64,000 nucleotides of DNA from Paramoeba atlantica (Eukaryota > Discosea): the NCBI GenBank assembly GCA_977017575.1, contig CDRNVI010000060.1:310001-374000 (forward strand), read 5' to 3'. Both the position numbers and the translations under genes were made by a program. Shown here piece after piece: positions 20,629-30,644 of the stretch; within the stretch, counting starts at the first letter, position 1; each line of letters begins with the position of its first letter. A model generated the notes under the pieces. That model had not been told where the DNA came from and did no database searches. It was given only the letters and a program-made list of their open reading frames with translations.

Positions 20629-23256
20629 TTACTCCACCGTCACACTCTTTGCCAGGTGTCGTGGACAATCCACATCATGGCCCTGGAGCACAGCCAGGTG
20701 GTAGGCCAGTAACTGCAGCGGAAGTGCCATTAACACTCCCTGGAGACACTCTACGGTTTCCGGTACCTCCAGTACCGTGTGAAACCACTCAAACGGGAGA
20801 GCAGACGAAGTAGTGGAAGGAGGCGTGCGGCTTTTATGAACACGAAGCGTAGTAGAACGAGGCGTACCGGTTTTACTACTCTCAGTAAAATCAGTTGAAG
20901 TAGGAGCACTACTTTTACTACTACACAGTGTAGTAGAAGCAGGAGTGCTACTTTTACTTAAAGGAGTAGAAATAGGAGTAGTAGTCCATGCACTCCCACT
21001 CCCCCCTTCCCCTTTTGATACCCGTTTTGTGGTAATCAACACCAGGGGGTTGGCTCCCCGAGCGTGGAGTTGCTCCACGGCAGTGTGCATTTTACTTATT
21101 GTACTGTCCCGAGGGGCAATACAAATCACCGGGCGGTGATCATTAACAAGAGCCAGGGGGCCATGTTTCAGATCCCCTGCGGATAAAGCCTCCGCGTGGA
21201 GGTACGCGAGCTCTTTTATTTTAAGAGCCCCCTCCAGGGCGGTGGGGTGGCTGGTGCCGCGCCCCAGGAGAAGCCACGAGGGGTAGGGGAGGAGCTCGGA
21301 GGCGAGTTGGCGTACCGCAGAGTCCAGTTGCAGCGTCTGTTGAACCATATGGGGGAGACTGGCAAAAGAGTGGAGGACAGTGTGGATAAAGGTTTGTTGG
21401 GAGGTATGAGATTGTCCCACCAGAAGGGCGAAGAGGGTAAGCAGCACCAGTTGGGAGGTGTAGGCCTTCGTGCTGGCTACTCCTACCTCAGGGCCAGCGT
21501 TTAGATGGATACCAAACTGAGTACGTCGGGAGAGGGAGGAACCAACGCCGTTAGTAATGCCCATGCGTACCACCTCCTGGGATTCTGCGTATTCTAAGGA
21601 TTGCAATGTGTCTGCGGTTTCACCGCTTTGGCTCACAAACACCACGCAGTCATTTCGAAACAGGGGAGGACGGCGGTCGTTAAAGTCGTTTGCAACTTCC
21701 ACCATAACAGTGGCTTGCGTCATTTTCTCTAGGAGAGGCCGCACTCCGAGGCAGGCATGATAGGAGGTGCCACAGGCAATCAAAATGAAGCGCCCGGTCT
21801 TGTGTAATATGGGGAGATAGCTTTGCACGCCACCCAAACAAATTTGAGAGGTTTCCGGGCGTACACGACCACGCAGACTGTCGGTGAGTGAATCTGCCTG
21901 CAGCAGAATCTCCTTTCGCATGAAGTGGGGAAATCCATCCTTTCGTAGACACTCCAGTGCCATTTCTAATTTTTGTGGAGCCCGGGTTTCCGAGCGTAGT
22001 CGACGAGGGTAGTTTTCTGCACACCTGTGTCGGTTGAAAATCCGCAGCGGTGAAGCGCCGGAGGGGTTAAGATGCGCTACGTCCTCATCCTCCAGAAAAT
22101 ACACCTCGCTTACGTGTTCCGCAATCGCCGAGGGGTCGCTGGCCATCCATCCCTCACATCGTCTAGTGGTATTTAGAGACTCACTGAACATGTCTTCCGG
22201 TTTACGTACTGCATTCTTCTTTTGCACCAAAAATTCCTTCGGGGCTTCATATCCCGTAAAGGCGCTTCCCCTCTCCTTTACCCCTTCCTCTGTCGTCCGT
22301 ATCCCCACCACCAGCGGCGACCCTCGTCTACACCCGACCAGCTCCCCCGGGAAGTGCCGGTTACTCTTCAACACAAACCCGCACGCGCCCTCGAGCTGTT
22401 CCATCACGAGCATGGCAAGTTCGGGAAAAGACAGCGCTGGAAAGGCTGGCGTCTCCTCTCCTTCGCCCCCGGGCCTCTCCTGCCGCTCCCTCTGCTGCTG
22501 TTGCATCAGCCAATCCGCTAGTTTGGCAATCAGCTCGGTATCTGTTGGGGTTTCCACCTGCACGTTGTTTTGGTTCAGCCCCTCACGTATCTCCCTGTGG
22601 TTGGTGACGACACCGTTGTGTACGACCACAAAGGTGTGGTGGGTGGGGTCACTGGTGTGGGGGTGCGCGTTGGTGTCGGTGGGGGGGCCGTGTGTGGCCC
22701 ACCGGGTGTGGGCAACCCCAGAGCCGAGCGTGAGAGAAGGTGAAGAAGAAGATAAAGGTGAACCCGCAGATGAAGATGAACAACCCGATGAGGGAGATGC
22801 GCTACTACAGACAACTCCCGAGACGACTCCCGAAGAAGCCGAAAAAGATGAAGGAGGTGGGGAAGAAGACGAACGGCTCGCGCATTCTGAAGCTGGAAAA
22901 GACGACGAACAAGCGAATGAACTACCCCTCGACCCTTCTGCTGATTTCAGCTCTCCTACCGCACAGGAGCTCCTCTCCTCCGTGTCGCCCTCTCTCTGGT
23001 TTATATTCCTATCCTCCTTCTCCCCTATCAGCTCCCACCCGGTTTGTTGTTTCACGTAATCCACGAGGTTGGAGACGTTGCCTTTCTTCTTAATAATCTT
23101 TGGAGCATTGCGGGGATCCGGGTCGGCATCAAAGCTAATCCCAGCGGAGTCGTACCCGCGGTACTCCAGTCGCCGTAGTCCACGTAGGAGAGTGACGACT
23201 AGGGATTCCGGGGAGTGGGGGAGACCGAAGAATGCGTAGGCAAAGATTCCACACAT
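20629..23256 (-). CDS. GFAT: Glutamine-fructose-6-phosphate aminotransferase (GFAT)
   Basis: The 875-residue enzyme makes glucosamine-6-phosphate from fructose-6-phosphate and glutamine, the entry step to UDP-GlcNAc for glycans and GPI anchors. It starts MCGIFAYAFFG; after Met removal the Cys is the glutaminase nucleophile. HTRWATHGPPTDTNAHPH is at 183-200. Two SIS sugar-isomerase domains follow, with CGTSYHACLG and SQSGETADTLQ in the first and GRGTSHPTALEGALKIKELA in the second. It ends HDVDCPRHLAKSVTVE, the canonical C-terminus. Two unusual insertions make it about 190 residues longer than animal GFAT: a Ser-rich stretch at about 93-176 and a Ser/Thr-rich tandem repeat before the last 40 residues. 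Both fall in surface loops by family comparison. The gene is intronless. Confidence 0.96.
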   Translation of the reverse strand: MCGIFAYAFFGLPHSPESLVVTLLRGLRRLEYRGYDSAGISFDADPDPRNAPKIIKKKGNVSNLVDYVKQQTGWELIGEKEDRNINQREGDTEERSSCAVGELKSAEGSRGSSFACSSSFPASECASRSSSSPPPSSFSASSGVVSGVVCSSASPSSGCSSSSAGSPLSSSSPSLTLGSGVAHTRWATHGPPTDTNAHPHTSDPTHHTFVVVHNGVVTNHREIREGLNQNNVQVETPTDTELIAKLADWLMQQQQRERQERPGGEGEETPAFPALSFPELAMLVMEQLEGACGFVLKSNRHFPGELVGCRRGSPLVVGIRTTEEGVKERGSAFTGYEAPKEFLVQKKNAVRKPEDMFSESLNTTRRCEGWMASDPSAIAEHVSEVYFLEDEDVAHLNPSGASPLRIFNRHRCAENYPRRLRSETRAPQKLEMALECLRKDGFPHFMRKEILLQADSLTDSLRGRVRPETSQICLGGVQSYLPILHKTGRFILIACGTSYHACLGVRPLLEKMTQATVMVEVANDFNDRRPPLFRNDCVVFVSQSGETADTLQSLEYAESQEVVRMGITNGVGSSLSRRTQFGIHLNAGPEVGVASTKAYTSQLVLLTLFALLVGQSHTSQQTFIHTVLHSFASLPHMVQQTLQLDSAVRQLASELLPYPSWLLLGRGTSHPTALEGALKIKELAYLHAEALSAGDLKHGPLALVNDHRPVICIAPRDSTISKMHTAVEQLHARGANPLVLITTKRVSKGEGGSGSAWTTTPISTPLSKSSTPASTTLCSSKSSAPTSTDFTESSKTGTPRSTTLRVHKSRTPPSTTSSALPFEWFHTVLEVPETVECLQGVLMALPLQLLAYHLAVLQGHDVDCPRHLAKSVTVE

Positions 23257-23511
23257 GGGAAAAGAGATAGTATAGTTTTAAAGTAGTATAGTTTTTTCTG
23301 TTTTCGAAGGGGTTAATCTCTTTTAATAAAAACAAGAGCTATACAAGACAGAAACGATTCACGTTTTAATTCAATTTATAGGGGAAAATGAGAATTGAAA
23401 ACAGGTAAAAGGGAATTGCCCAGAAACGGAGTACGATTTTCTCCGTATTCTGTAGCTATGGATCTGGGCGCTATATGCACAACACCCGGGAGCTAAATGG
23501 AGAGCGCAGTA

Positions 23512-25416
23512 TTACTCCAGTACGACACAAGAAGGAGCTGGTGTCGGCAACACAGTACTAAACTGGTTTCCAGAGAGACATAGGGTTAGCATTGACGATG
23601 GGACGTGAGAAGTGTCAATAATACCGGTGAATTTATTGTGGCTTAAGTCCAGAGTGCATAAATCATTTGGAAGAGCCCGAAGCTCAATTTCACCAGAGAA
23701 AAGATTGTGCTGTAGGTACAGATCTTCTAAGTTTGAGCACAATCGTGTGAAGTCAGGAGTTCCTGTAAGAAAATTGTTCTCCAAGTGAAGTTCGGCCAAA
23801 TTATCCGGAAGCAAAGACAAATTCACGGGTCCACAAAAGTGATTGTTCGCTAGGTTTAAGGAGCGCAATTCAGCATTCAGATCAGACAAGTTAATTTCTC
23901 CCACAAAATTGTTATTATTCAGCCGGAGGATATCAAGGCCAGCTGGAAGCATCGTAAGATCGATGGTTCCATCGAATTTATTATGTTCTGCGCAGAATTG
24001 AATTAGTGCTTCAGGAAGACATGGCAGAACGAGAGGTCCCGCCAAATCTGGATTATTGTTAATGAAACAATCTTCAAGATTTTCGGGTAGATTTTTGGTA
24101 CGAAACTCCCCACTAAACATATTATTATTTAGTGCGAGTTTTGTCAAGTACTGCGGGAGATTTCCGATAGCAACAGAGGGACCTAATTGATTATGACTCA
24201 GCCAAACCTCCTCTATGGTTTCCGGCAGATGTGAGAGATCTACGTTGCCGACAAATTGATTTTCCATGATCATGATTTGATGCAAAGGTGGTGGAAGTTG
24301 TGTCAAATCGACGCTTCCCGTAAATTGGTTACTGTGTAGTGCAAGGTGTTCCAGTTGCTGCGGAAGTGATGTTAAGTCCAGAGACCCGGAGAGCGCATTG
24401 TTGGGTAGCGCCAAAACATGAAGAAAGGGGGGTAACTGAGTTAGATCAACGCTCCCTGTCAGTTGGCAAGAAGCTATTGCTAGCGTCGCCAGTTGCTCGG
24501 GAAGCTGGGTAATGTCTATCGATCCTGAAAACGAATTCATCCCAAGAAACATTTCTTTTAGACCTGAGGGCAGTGTTATTAAATGAAGTTTGCCTTCGAG
24601 TTGGTTGCGATTCAGCATGAGTGAAACCAATGCTGGCGGAAGATGAGTCAAATCTACACTCCTCGCGAAATGGTTTCTCTTAAGAAATAAGGTTCGCATG
24701 GTGCATGGCAAATGATCTAAATGGAGGTCTCCGTACAGCTCATTCTGCCCAACATCAAACAGGCGTACGTTTGGCGGTAGTCGTTCAATTTCAATTTTGC
24801 CACTAAGCTTGTTCTCCGATAATGCAATATCGCGCATTCCCTCTGGAAGATCGTTCAGAGAAATGCCACCGCTAAACTCGTTATTATTTAGGCGCAACTC
24901 TTGTAGGGCCCTTGGAAGATGACTCATTATTAACTGTCCCGTAAAGTGGTTTGATTGCAATTCTAACACAACTAGTTCGCCGCCCAATTCAGACCATTCG
25001 ATTTCGCCCGTCAGATCGTTTTGTCCCAGATGCAGCTGCAGAATAGATCGAGGTAACTCTGATGTGGGTAAATTTCCGTACAGGGCATTGAACTGCATTT
25101 CCAGCACAGTGACAGTGGGAGGCAAATCTTTCCAATTCGGGACACCTCTTAAATGGTTACACCCCCACTGAATACGAATAATTTCGCTACCGGAATTACA
25201 TCGCACGCCCATCCACTGGCATCCCGGTGTTTTGGTATTCCAGTTCGATGAGGTGAAGGTCAGATTCGATACAAAGTGTGCCAAGTAATACTCTGAGGGC
25301 CAAATAGTTCCCCGTACTTTTTGAGGTCGAGCGGAAATGTTTCTACCCTCTATATCCCGAGGTGGAGAATGTGAAATTATCGTCTTATCATCTTTTGCCC
25401 TTATTGCGCGAAACAT
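23512..25416 (-). CDS. LRR protein C, 23 repeats
   Basis: The 634-residue protein has a cap (LAHFVSNL, CQWMGVRCN) at about residues 48-76. About 23 almost uninterrupted LRR units of 23 residues follow, to the end. A typical unit is LPPALVSLMLNRNQLEGKL. The repeat resembles plant-type LRRs, but the usual Ile-Pro after the Gly is replaced by Val/Ile-Asp-Leu, and each unit ends in Leu-Pro. No C-terminal membrane span or anchor is seen. The start is odd: the ATG at 25416 is preceded in frame by a hydrophobic TFIIAIL, itself preceded by a stop at 25438-25440. The signal peptide of its paralogs may therefore start at a non-ATG codon (ACG at 25437), come from a spliced leader exon, or be lost. GFAT is 255 bp downstream. 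Confidence 0.9.
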   Translation of the reverse strand: MFRAIRAKDDKTIISHSPPRDIEGRNISARPQKVRGTIWPSEYYLAHFVSNLTFTSSNWNTKTPGCQWMGVRCNSGSEIIRIQWGCNHLRGVPNWKDLPPTVTVLEMQFNALYGNLPTSELPRSILQLHLGQNDLTGEIEWSELGGELVVLELQSNHFTGQLIMSHLPRALQELRLNNNEFSGGISLNDLPEGMRDIALSENKLSGKIEIERLPPNVRLFDVGQNELYGDLHLDHLPCTMRTLFLKRNHFARSVDLTHLPPALVSLMLNRNQLEGKLHLITLPSGLKEMFLGMNSFSGSIDITQLPEQLATLAIASCQLTGSVDLTQLPPFLHVLALPNNALSGSLDLTSLPQQLEHLALHSNQFTGSVDLTQLPPPLHQIMIMENQFVGNVDLSHLPETIEEVWLSHNQLGPSVAIGNLPQYLTKLALNNNMFSGEFRTKNLPENLEDCFINNNPDLAGPLVLPCLPEALIQFCAEHNKFDGTIDLTMLPAGLDILRLNNNNFVGEINLSDLNAELRSLNLANNHFCGPVNLSLLPDNLAELHLENNFLTGTPDFTRLCSNLEDLYLQHNLFSGEIELRALPNDLCTLDLSHNKFTGIIDTSHVPSSMLTLCLSGNQFSTVLPTPAPSCVVLE

Positions 25417-27931
25417 AAGGATAGCAATTATAAACGTTTACAAAAGAAAAATAAAAAATTCTGCAAAACATTTACTGTATTATATTCAGAATATTGCCAC
25501 CTGTTGCTAAGTACACGTCACTTGCACTGTATTACACGTCACTTGCATCTGTACGTATAATACAGTAACTCAAAAAAGTGTACAAATGTTTCGACATTTG
25601 AATTAATGTTTATATTTTTTTATCACAGAGAATCAGAGAATTTTAGGTTCTTCGTTAAAAGTGGTGGTTGTTTTCAACTTAGAAGTCACTCGTGCTGTGC
25701 GCCATAAAATATTGCCCCTGAAATAAAATATCGCCCCTGATCGTTTACCGGACGCTGGTCTTCTCGAACGCATGGAAGAAAACGTCATTAGTTTGTGTGT
25801 CAACTGGATAAATAATCGAAGGAAGCAATTAAAAGGATCTCCGTGCGGTAAAGTGATAGAGCTTTTGTGCACCGTTCCGATCGATGAGATGAGTGTCCAC
25901 CAGTTGTAGTACCTTTCTGGGTCTGTTTGGAACTGAATAATTGAGTTTACAACTTTTTGTTTATGAGGGGATCTTTTTGAGGCCTTAAATGCTTTTTGTA
26001 TGGTCTCTCGTAAAAGCACAATAGAGCCTTAGCCGTAAAGGCCTCGTACAACAACACAAGATCCGGAGGTATCCTCGCAAAAACACACTAAGGATCATCA
26101 CCGAACTTCACCCTCACACTTCGTTGTGGTGGCGACGATGCCGGGCTTGGGACCGGTGACAAATGCGTTTGTGAATCTGTTTGTGAAGTCTGTGATAATG
26201 TATCTTTATAATCTTAATCTTTATAAAAAGAAACAAAGTTATTTGCTTGGGGAACGAGATCTATTAAACACAATGAAATCAAGACAAAATGCGAAATTCC
26301 CCCCTCTTCCCTAATCCCCCCCGCCTTGAGCAAACCCAGGCAAACCCAGGTGGTTTCAGCCCTCTAAATAGGGGCGTAGAGGGGTGACAATTAAGTAGGA
26401 GGAGGCACAGTATTTGCAAATTTGTGATCTTTCTGAAGAACTTCTCAAGAAAGAATACAGAGTGCGAAAAATACGAATTATCAGAACGGTCTTGAAACAT
26501 TTTGACTTCAAGGAAAAGATTTTCAATTGAAACTCAGAGAGCTGGGTTTGGATATCATCAGAATTAACTGGAATGACTAACTTGACTTGAAAAGAAGAAA
26601 ACTAATTTAGCTAGTGCTAGTACTATTTAGACACATTATATTTTGTGAGAGTGAAGGCTATGTGATCTTCTATCATATTTTCGTCTATACTTACAGGTAG
26701 TACCGAAGGTAACGAAAAGTAATAGAATAATACTTTTCGTTGTCTTTACAATTCTTTACAATGTTTTTCATTGCTTTTCTCCAATATTCTTCAAATATTG
26801 GGTGAAAAGGGACTTTCTTCCCCCGAAAAAAACTTGAAGTTTTTTCATGGTGGTTTCTCAAACAAAATTTCAGTATTATCCGAGCGAGTGATTAAACATC
26901 GTATTTTTGCTACTTACACGACTCCGCTATATCATTTTTATTTGCACAGGCTGTAAAATGTATAACAGTATCACTTTTTGTAGTTCGGAACCTTGGATGA
27001 CGTAATGATAGAAGCCTGTACCGTACAATGTGAATTGAGGAGTTCTTGTAATCCGCTGTTTAAGAATTTTAAAATTATTGTCCAGGCTCAGAACCGGAAC
27101 CAAGCTAGAGCTCATAAATTTTCTTCTTTGGTACATTCTATTAAGGGAAGTACGAAGTTAAAAGTTTTTGGGGGAAAAAAGTCCCTTATGACCAAATTTT
27201 GTGACCTCCCTTTTGATAAATTTTATAATAGCGGGAAGGGGGGGCAAAAGAAAGTGAATCAAATGAAACGTGTGAAATGGGGGAAATTTTCAGACCTTCG
27301 TTTTTTCTGAAACTGACCGAAGTTTCAGGGGGAGGTCATGGTAACATTCGAGATATCAGAAGTGTCTTGAAACAGTTTAACTTCAAGGAAATGATTTTCA
27401 ATTGGAACTCAGAGAGCTGGGTTTGGATATCATCACGAGTAAATGCAATGATAAGCAAGACTTTTAATGGGACGAAAAAAAGAATTAGCAAACTACACAG
27501 AAGATTTTACTTACGACTTTTCTTGCTTGAGCATTTGACAAACACATTTAACTGCTATTCTTGGATTAGTTAATATGCGTAACAAAGGAGTTTTAGCTGA
27601 TGTAAAGGAGTTATTTTAGGGAAGAAGAGCTTTTGTTGCCTGATTGTGATGTTAGATGAGTCATTGTAAAGAAATCGTGTTCTAATGTTGAAAAAAAGTA
27701 GCGCATTTTCGATATTTTAGAACGGATAATTTGCATTACACATACATTCACTACAAGATACACATGTTTGTGAGTGAATCTGATTCAGATGCAAACGGCA
27801 CTACTAGAAGGCGCTGTGCATATTCCACATATTTTCGTTCACTGGAGTTTCCAATGGGTTTATTTCGCTGCTTCAGTGAATCAAATTTATTGTCCAGAAG
27901 TCAAACTTCGAAATAGTCACCATAACTAGTA
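25417..27931. other. Intergenic region with decayed repeats
   Basis: At 25650-25695 is one hairpin arm of the 8740 family. At about 26435-26570 and 27330-27470 two diverged direct copies encode similar residues on the plus strand (KIFN, NSESWVWISS), one of them interrupted. They are remains of an unidentified coding repeat. No intact gene is supported. Confidence 0.45.
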
Positions 27932-28315
27932 CAGTGGTTTCAGTTGATCTTGCCCCCCCCTCGGAATTTTGATTTCTTTGATCCGTTTTTGATTATCTTT
28001 TCAGCATTGGAGAGATCTCGTCCCCCTAGCGAAGCGCCTCGCCGCCTTTTTTTCATAGAGACCCCCTGGTGCCCCCTGGGTCCAAAAAACACTGTTTTTT
28101 AGACGTTTTCTGTGTACACAACCGCTTTTGCCACGTTTTCCCGATTTTCTGTATATTTTTTACATGTAAGTACGAATGATAGTGTTCTAAATTGATAATT
28201 TGAAAGCTCTATGTCTAGTACTCTCTCTATTGCCTAGATTAATTTAGTCAACACCTCTACATTATGAAGATCAGACCCTCTAACCCCAAACAGGGGGAGT
28301 ACATAGAACGATGTA

Positions 28316-30644
28316 AACCGGGGGTCAGCTCAATATTAAGGTTAGTTTAATATTAAGATCTACTTTAATATTAATATTGACACTTTAATATTAAGATTCA
28401 CGTTAACATTAAGCTTCGATTTTTTACGGATTTTCTTTGGCTCTTTGACTTTTCTGATTTTTCTAATGGACGTTATCGCTACAGTTTGGCCTTTCCGAGG
28501 AGGCCATGGGTCACGGTGGCCTCCCTTGAGGACCACTAGACGTGTCCTCCGCCGACGAGACTCTCGGCTCTCTGCATCTGGCGGTGGCCGAGCTCCCCGC
28601 ACCTCGGCTCTGTCGCAGCTCTCTGCACCTGGAATGACCCCGAAACTGTAATATGGGGATTACGCATCCGGCTCTCTGCACCTGGGACGCCAGCTCTCCG
28701 CACCAGCACACCTCCGGCGAGGACGAAACCTCACTTGATCCACCCGTCGTATGCGGGATAAGGACATAGTGAGTAAATCTCTGCACTATAAGTGCATGAT
28801 AAAACAATGACGGCACTCAACGTAATTACGGAACACCTTAGTTAAGGGACAACTCCTTCTGGGACAAAAGTGTCCCGTAATTAAATGTCACTTAGCTTTG
28901 ACCTGTTTCACGGAAAAGGGCAATACTACATACACAATATATCTCCCCATGGAGCCACCGAGTCCAAGTTTCTGGTGAGTGATTGTACTGCAGGTTCTGT
29001 TGCTATATTTTTTCTTATTTTTGTACATGGCATATATGGGCGTGTAAAACTTTTCTGCTGACAATATGCCGGTCGAGCCGGATCCACCACACTTCGTTCC
29101 AGGCAGTGGAGCGAAACGCACTCCCAAGGCCCAAGTGTGAAGAACCGGATGAAAGATCAAATGATAGTGAAGCATCACATTCCAGTGATTCAGAGGATTC
29201 CTGTAAACTTTGAAAAAAAGGAGGTAGAAGTTCTACCGTAGAACTAAGATTTGCCCTTAAACGGGGGTACAACGGGAGTACGACTTAATGTACCGGGTAC
29301 CCTTTTATATACCGGGGGGGGGGGGTATAATCGCTACCCAATATACCCCCACCCCCTTGTTTTTCACGGTGCCGTCATGAAATTACCCCTTTTAACCTCT
29401 TTGGTTAAGGTTGTCTAGCAAAAACAAACACTAAAAACATTGGAGCTAATATACCCCCCACCCCCCCGCATTATACCCCCCACCCGGTATAAACGGAGAG
29501 CGAATATACCCCCCCCCTTAATATACAGGGTGTACTTTATTATACCCCCCTGTACATATTAAGATTAGCATCTTTCCAATCTTAATTATTAAGATTGCTA
29601 AGAACCCTGTCAACTCCACCGTCGATGGCGAGGCCAAAGAATTTAGCTCCATCTATGGTTCGTCGAATGTCTTCCCAGATCATGTCGGCAATTCGACGTT
29701 CACTGATATGAAATTCGCGAGGAGAAGGAAGGATCGATGCAGCTTCTGAAGGATGTATGTCGGGGGGAAATTCTTGAAATAAGGTCTTTACGCACTCGAG
29801 GAATCCTTCGGTAGAAAGATTTCTCTGAGCTGCGAAACATGGGAGAGCTTCGGAGATGTACTCCTCTAGCGACTTGGGATTTGCAACTTCACTGGAGTCT
29901 TCCATCCCCTGCTGCGCCTTCGAGCAGCACTCTTTCAAATGTTTATAACAAAAATTCTCCCCCTTGCTATGGGTCACCCACCCACATACTTTACATCGAA
30001 CATGCTGTGTGTGGCCCATAGCATCATTCCGGATGCCTGAGACGTTTTTCCGAGCCCACTCGAGGCACAATTTTCCAGAGGACTCAACGCCGAGATCGCA
30101 TCGCTCGTACGTTAATTGCTGCTGTCGACGGAGGCTTCCACAAGCGAGTGGATCGTTCCCGCAGTTGCTTTTTCTCTTTCTCTGGAGAGCATTCTCCTCT
30201 TCAAGCGGAGAGAGGGACGCACTTAACGCTACTTGGGAAGGTGTCTCTTCTAACTGTGACGTAATTGCGGCTACTCTCTCGCGATGCTCCCGTGCTGACG
30301 GTCGCTTTCTTGTGTTTTCAGGGGTGGGGGTTGAAGGTGCGCTTTCCGAGTTCTTTGAACGTTGCGTCATTTAAAACAGTGAGTGAGAAGGTGATTAAAG
30401 GAAGTGATAAGGTGCAAACAAAAAGGCTGAGCAATACTTGTGTACCAGTCCTAAATGTCGCAATAAAGACAAATCTTTCCATTCATATACAGGGAAAAAC
30501 TACATTTCTATAGACACTTAATAAGATTATAGACACCTTCGAAAAGTAGTATCTCATAGTATATACTATAGTATATACTAAAATACTAGTTAGACTATGT
30601 TAATATTAGCATTTCCAATCTTAATATTAGACTGACCCCCGGTT
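28316..30644. mobile_element. Inner TA-flanked element, 2.3 kb, nested
   Basis: Termini AACCGGGGGTCAG at 28316 and the inverse at 30644 are each flanked by TA. Short AATATTAAGAT units are repeated beside both ends (28325-28400, 30600-30630) and recur internally at 29555-29600. The interior holds a block of CCCCC/TATA-rich sequence (29270-29550), probably a further insertion, and the BED-finger ORF. Confidence 0.7.
29582..30370 (-). CDS. hAT-like transposase N-terminal part with BED finger
   Basis: The 262-residue frame has a Ser/Lys-rich N-terminus. A BED-type zinc finger follows with CKVC and a distal HLKEC at about residues 126-148 (family role: binding transposon ends). Then comes a region matching the fragment at 9.1-9.45 kb (EALPCFAAQRNLSTEGFLEC, FHISERRIADMIW). 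It ends with FFGLAIDGGVD and a stop 7 residues on. The Asp is the likely first catalytic residue; the rest of the catalytic domain is absent, so this cannot transpose anything alone. The 3' end runs into the AATCTTAATAATTAAG border repeat, suggesting truncation by a later insertion. It could be an inert relic or an exapted DNA-binding protein. It lies wholly inside the nested elements. Confidence 0.6.
   Translation of the reverse strand: MTQRSKNSESAPSTPTPENTRKRPSAREHRERVAAITSQLEETPSQVALSASLSPLEEENALQRKRKSNCGNDPLACGSLRRQQQLTYERCDLGVESSGKLCLEWARKNVSGIRNDAMGHTQHVRCKVCGWVTHSKGENFCYKHLKECCSKAQQGMEDSSEVANPKSLEEYISEALPCFAAQRNLSTEGFLECVKTLFQEFPPDIHPSEAASILPSPREFHISERRIADMIWEDIRRTIDGAKFFGLAIDGGVDRVLSNLNN

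Noticed and set aside
20438-20668. 77-residue N-terminal extension of eS10
   Set aside because: It resembles no eS10, overlaps the GFAT end, and the canonical start MFIRRENRD is at 20437.
22034-23059. 341-codon plus-strand frame
   Set aside because: It is the antisense of GFAT's low-complexity region and has no domain.
30552-30590. ATAGTATATACTATAGTATATAC palindromic AT stretch as an origin or promoter
   Set aside because: It is simple AT-rich sequence inside a nested element with no supporting context.
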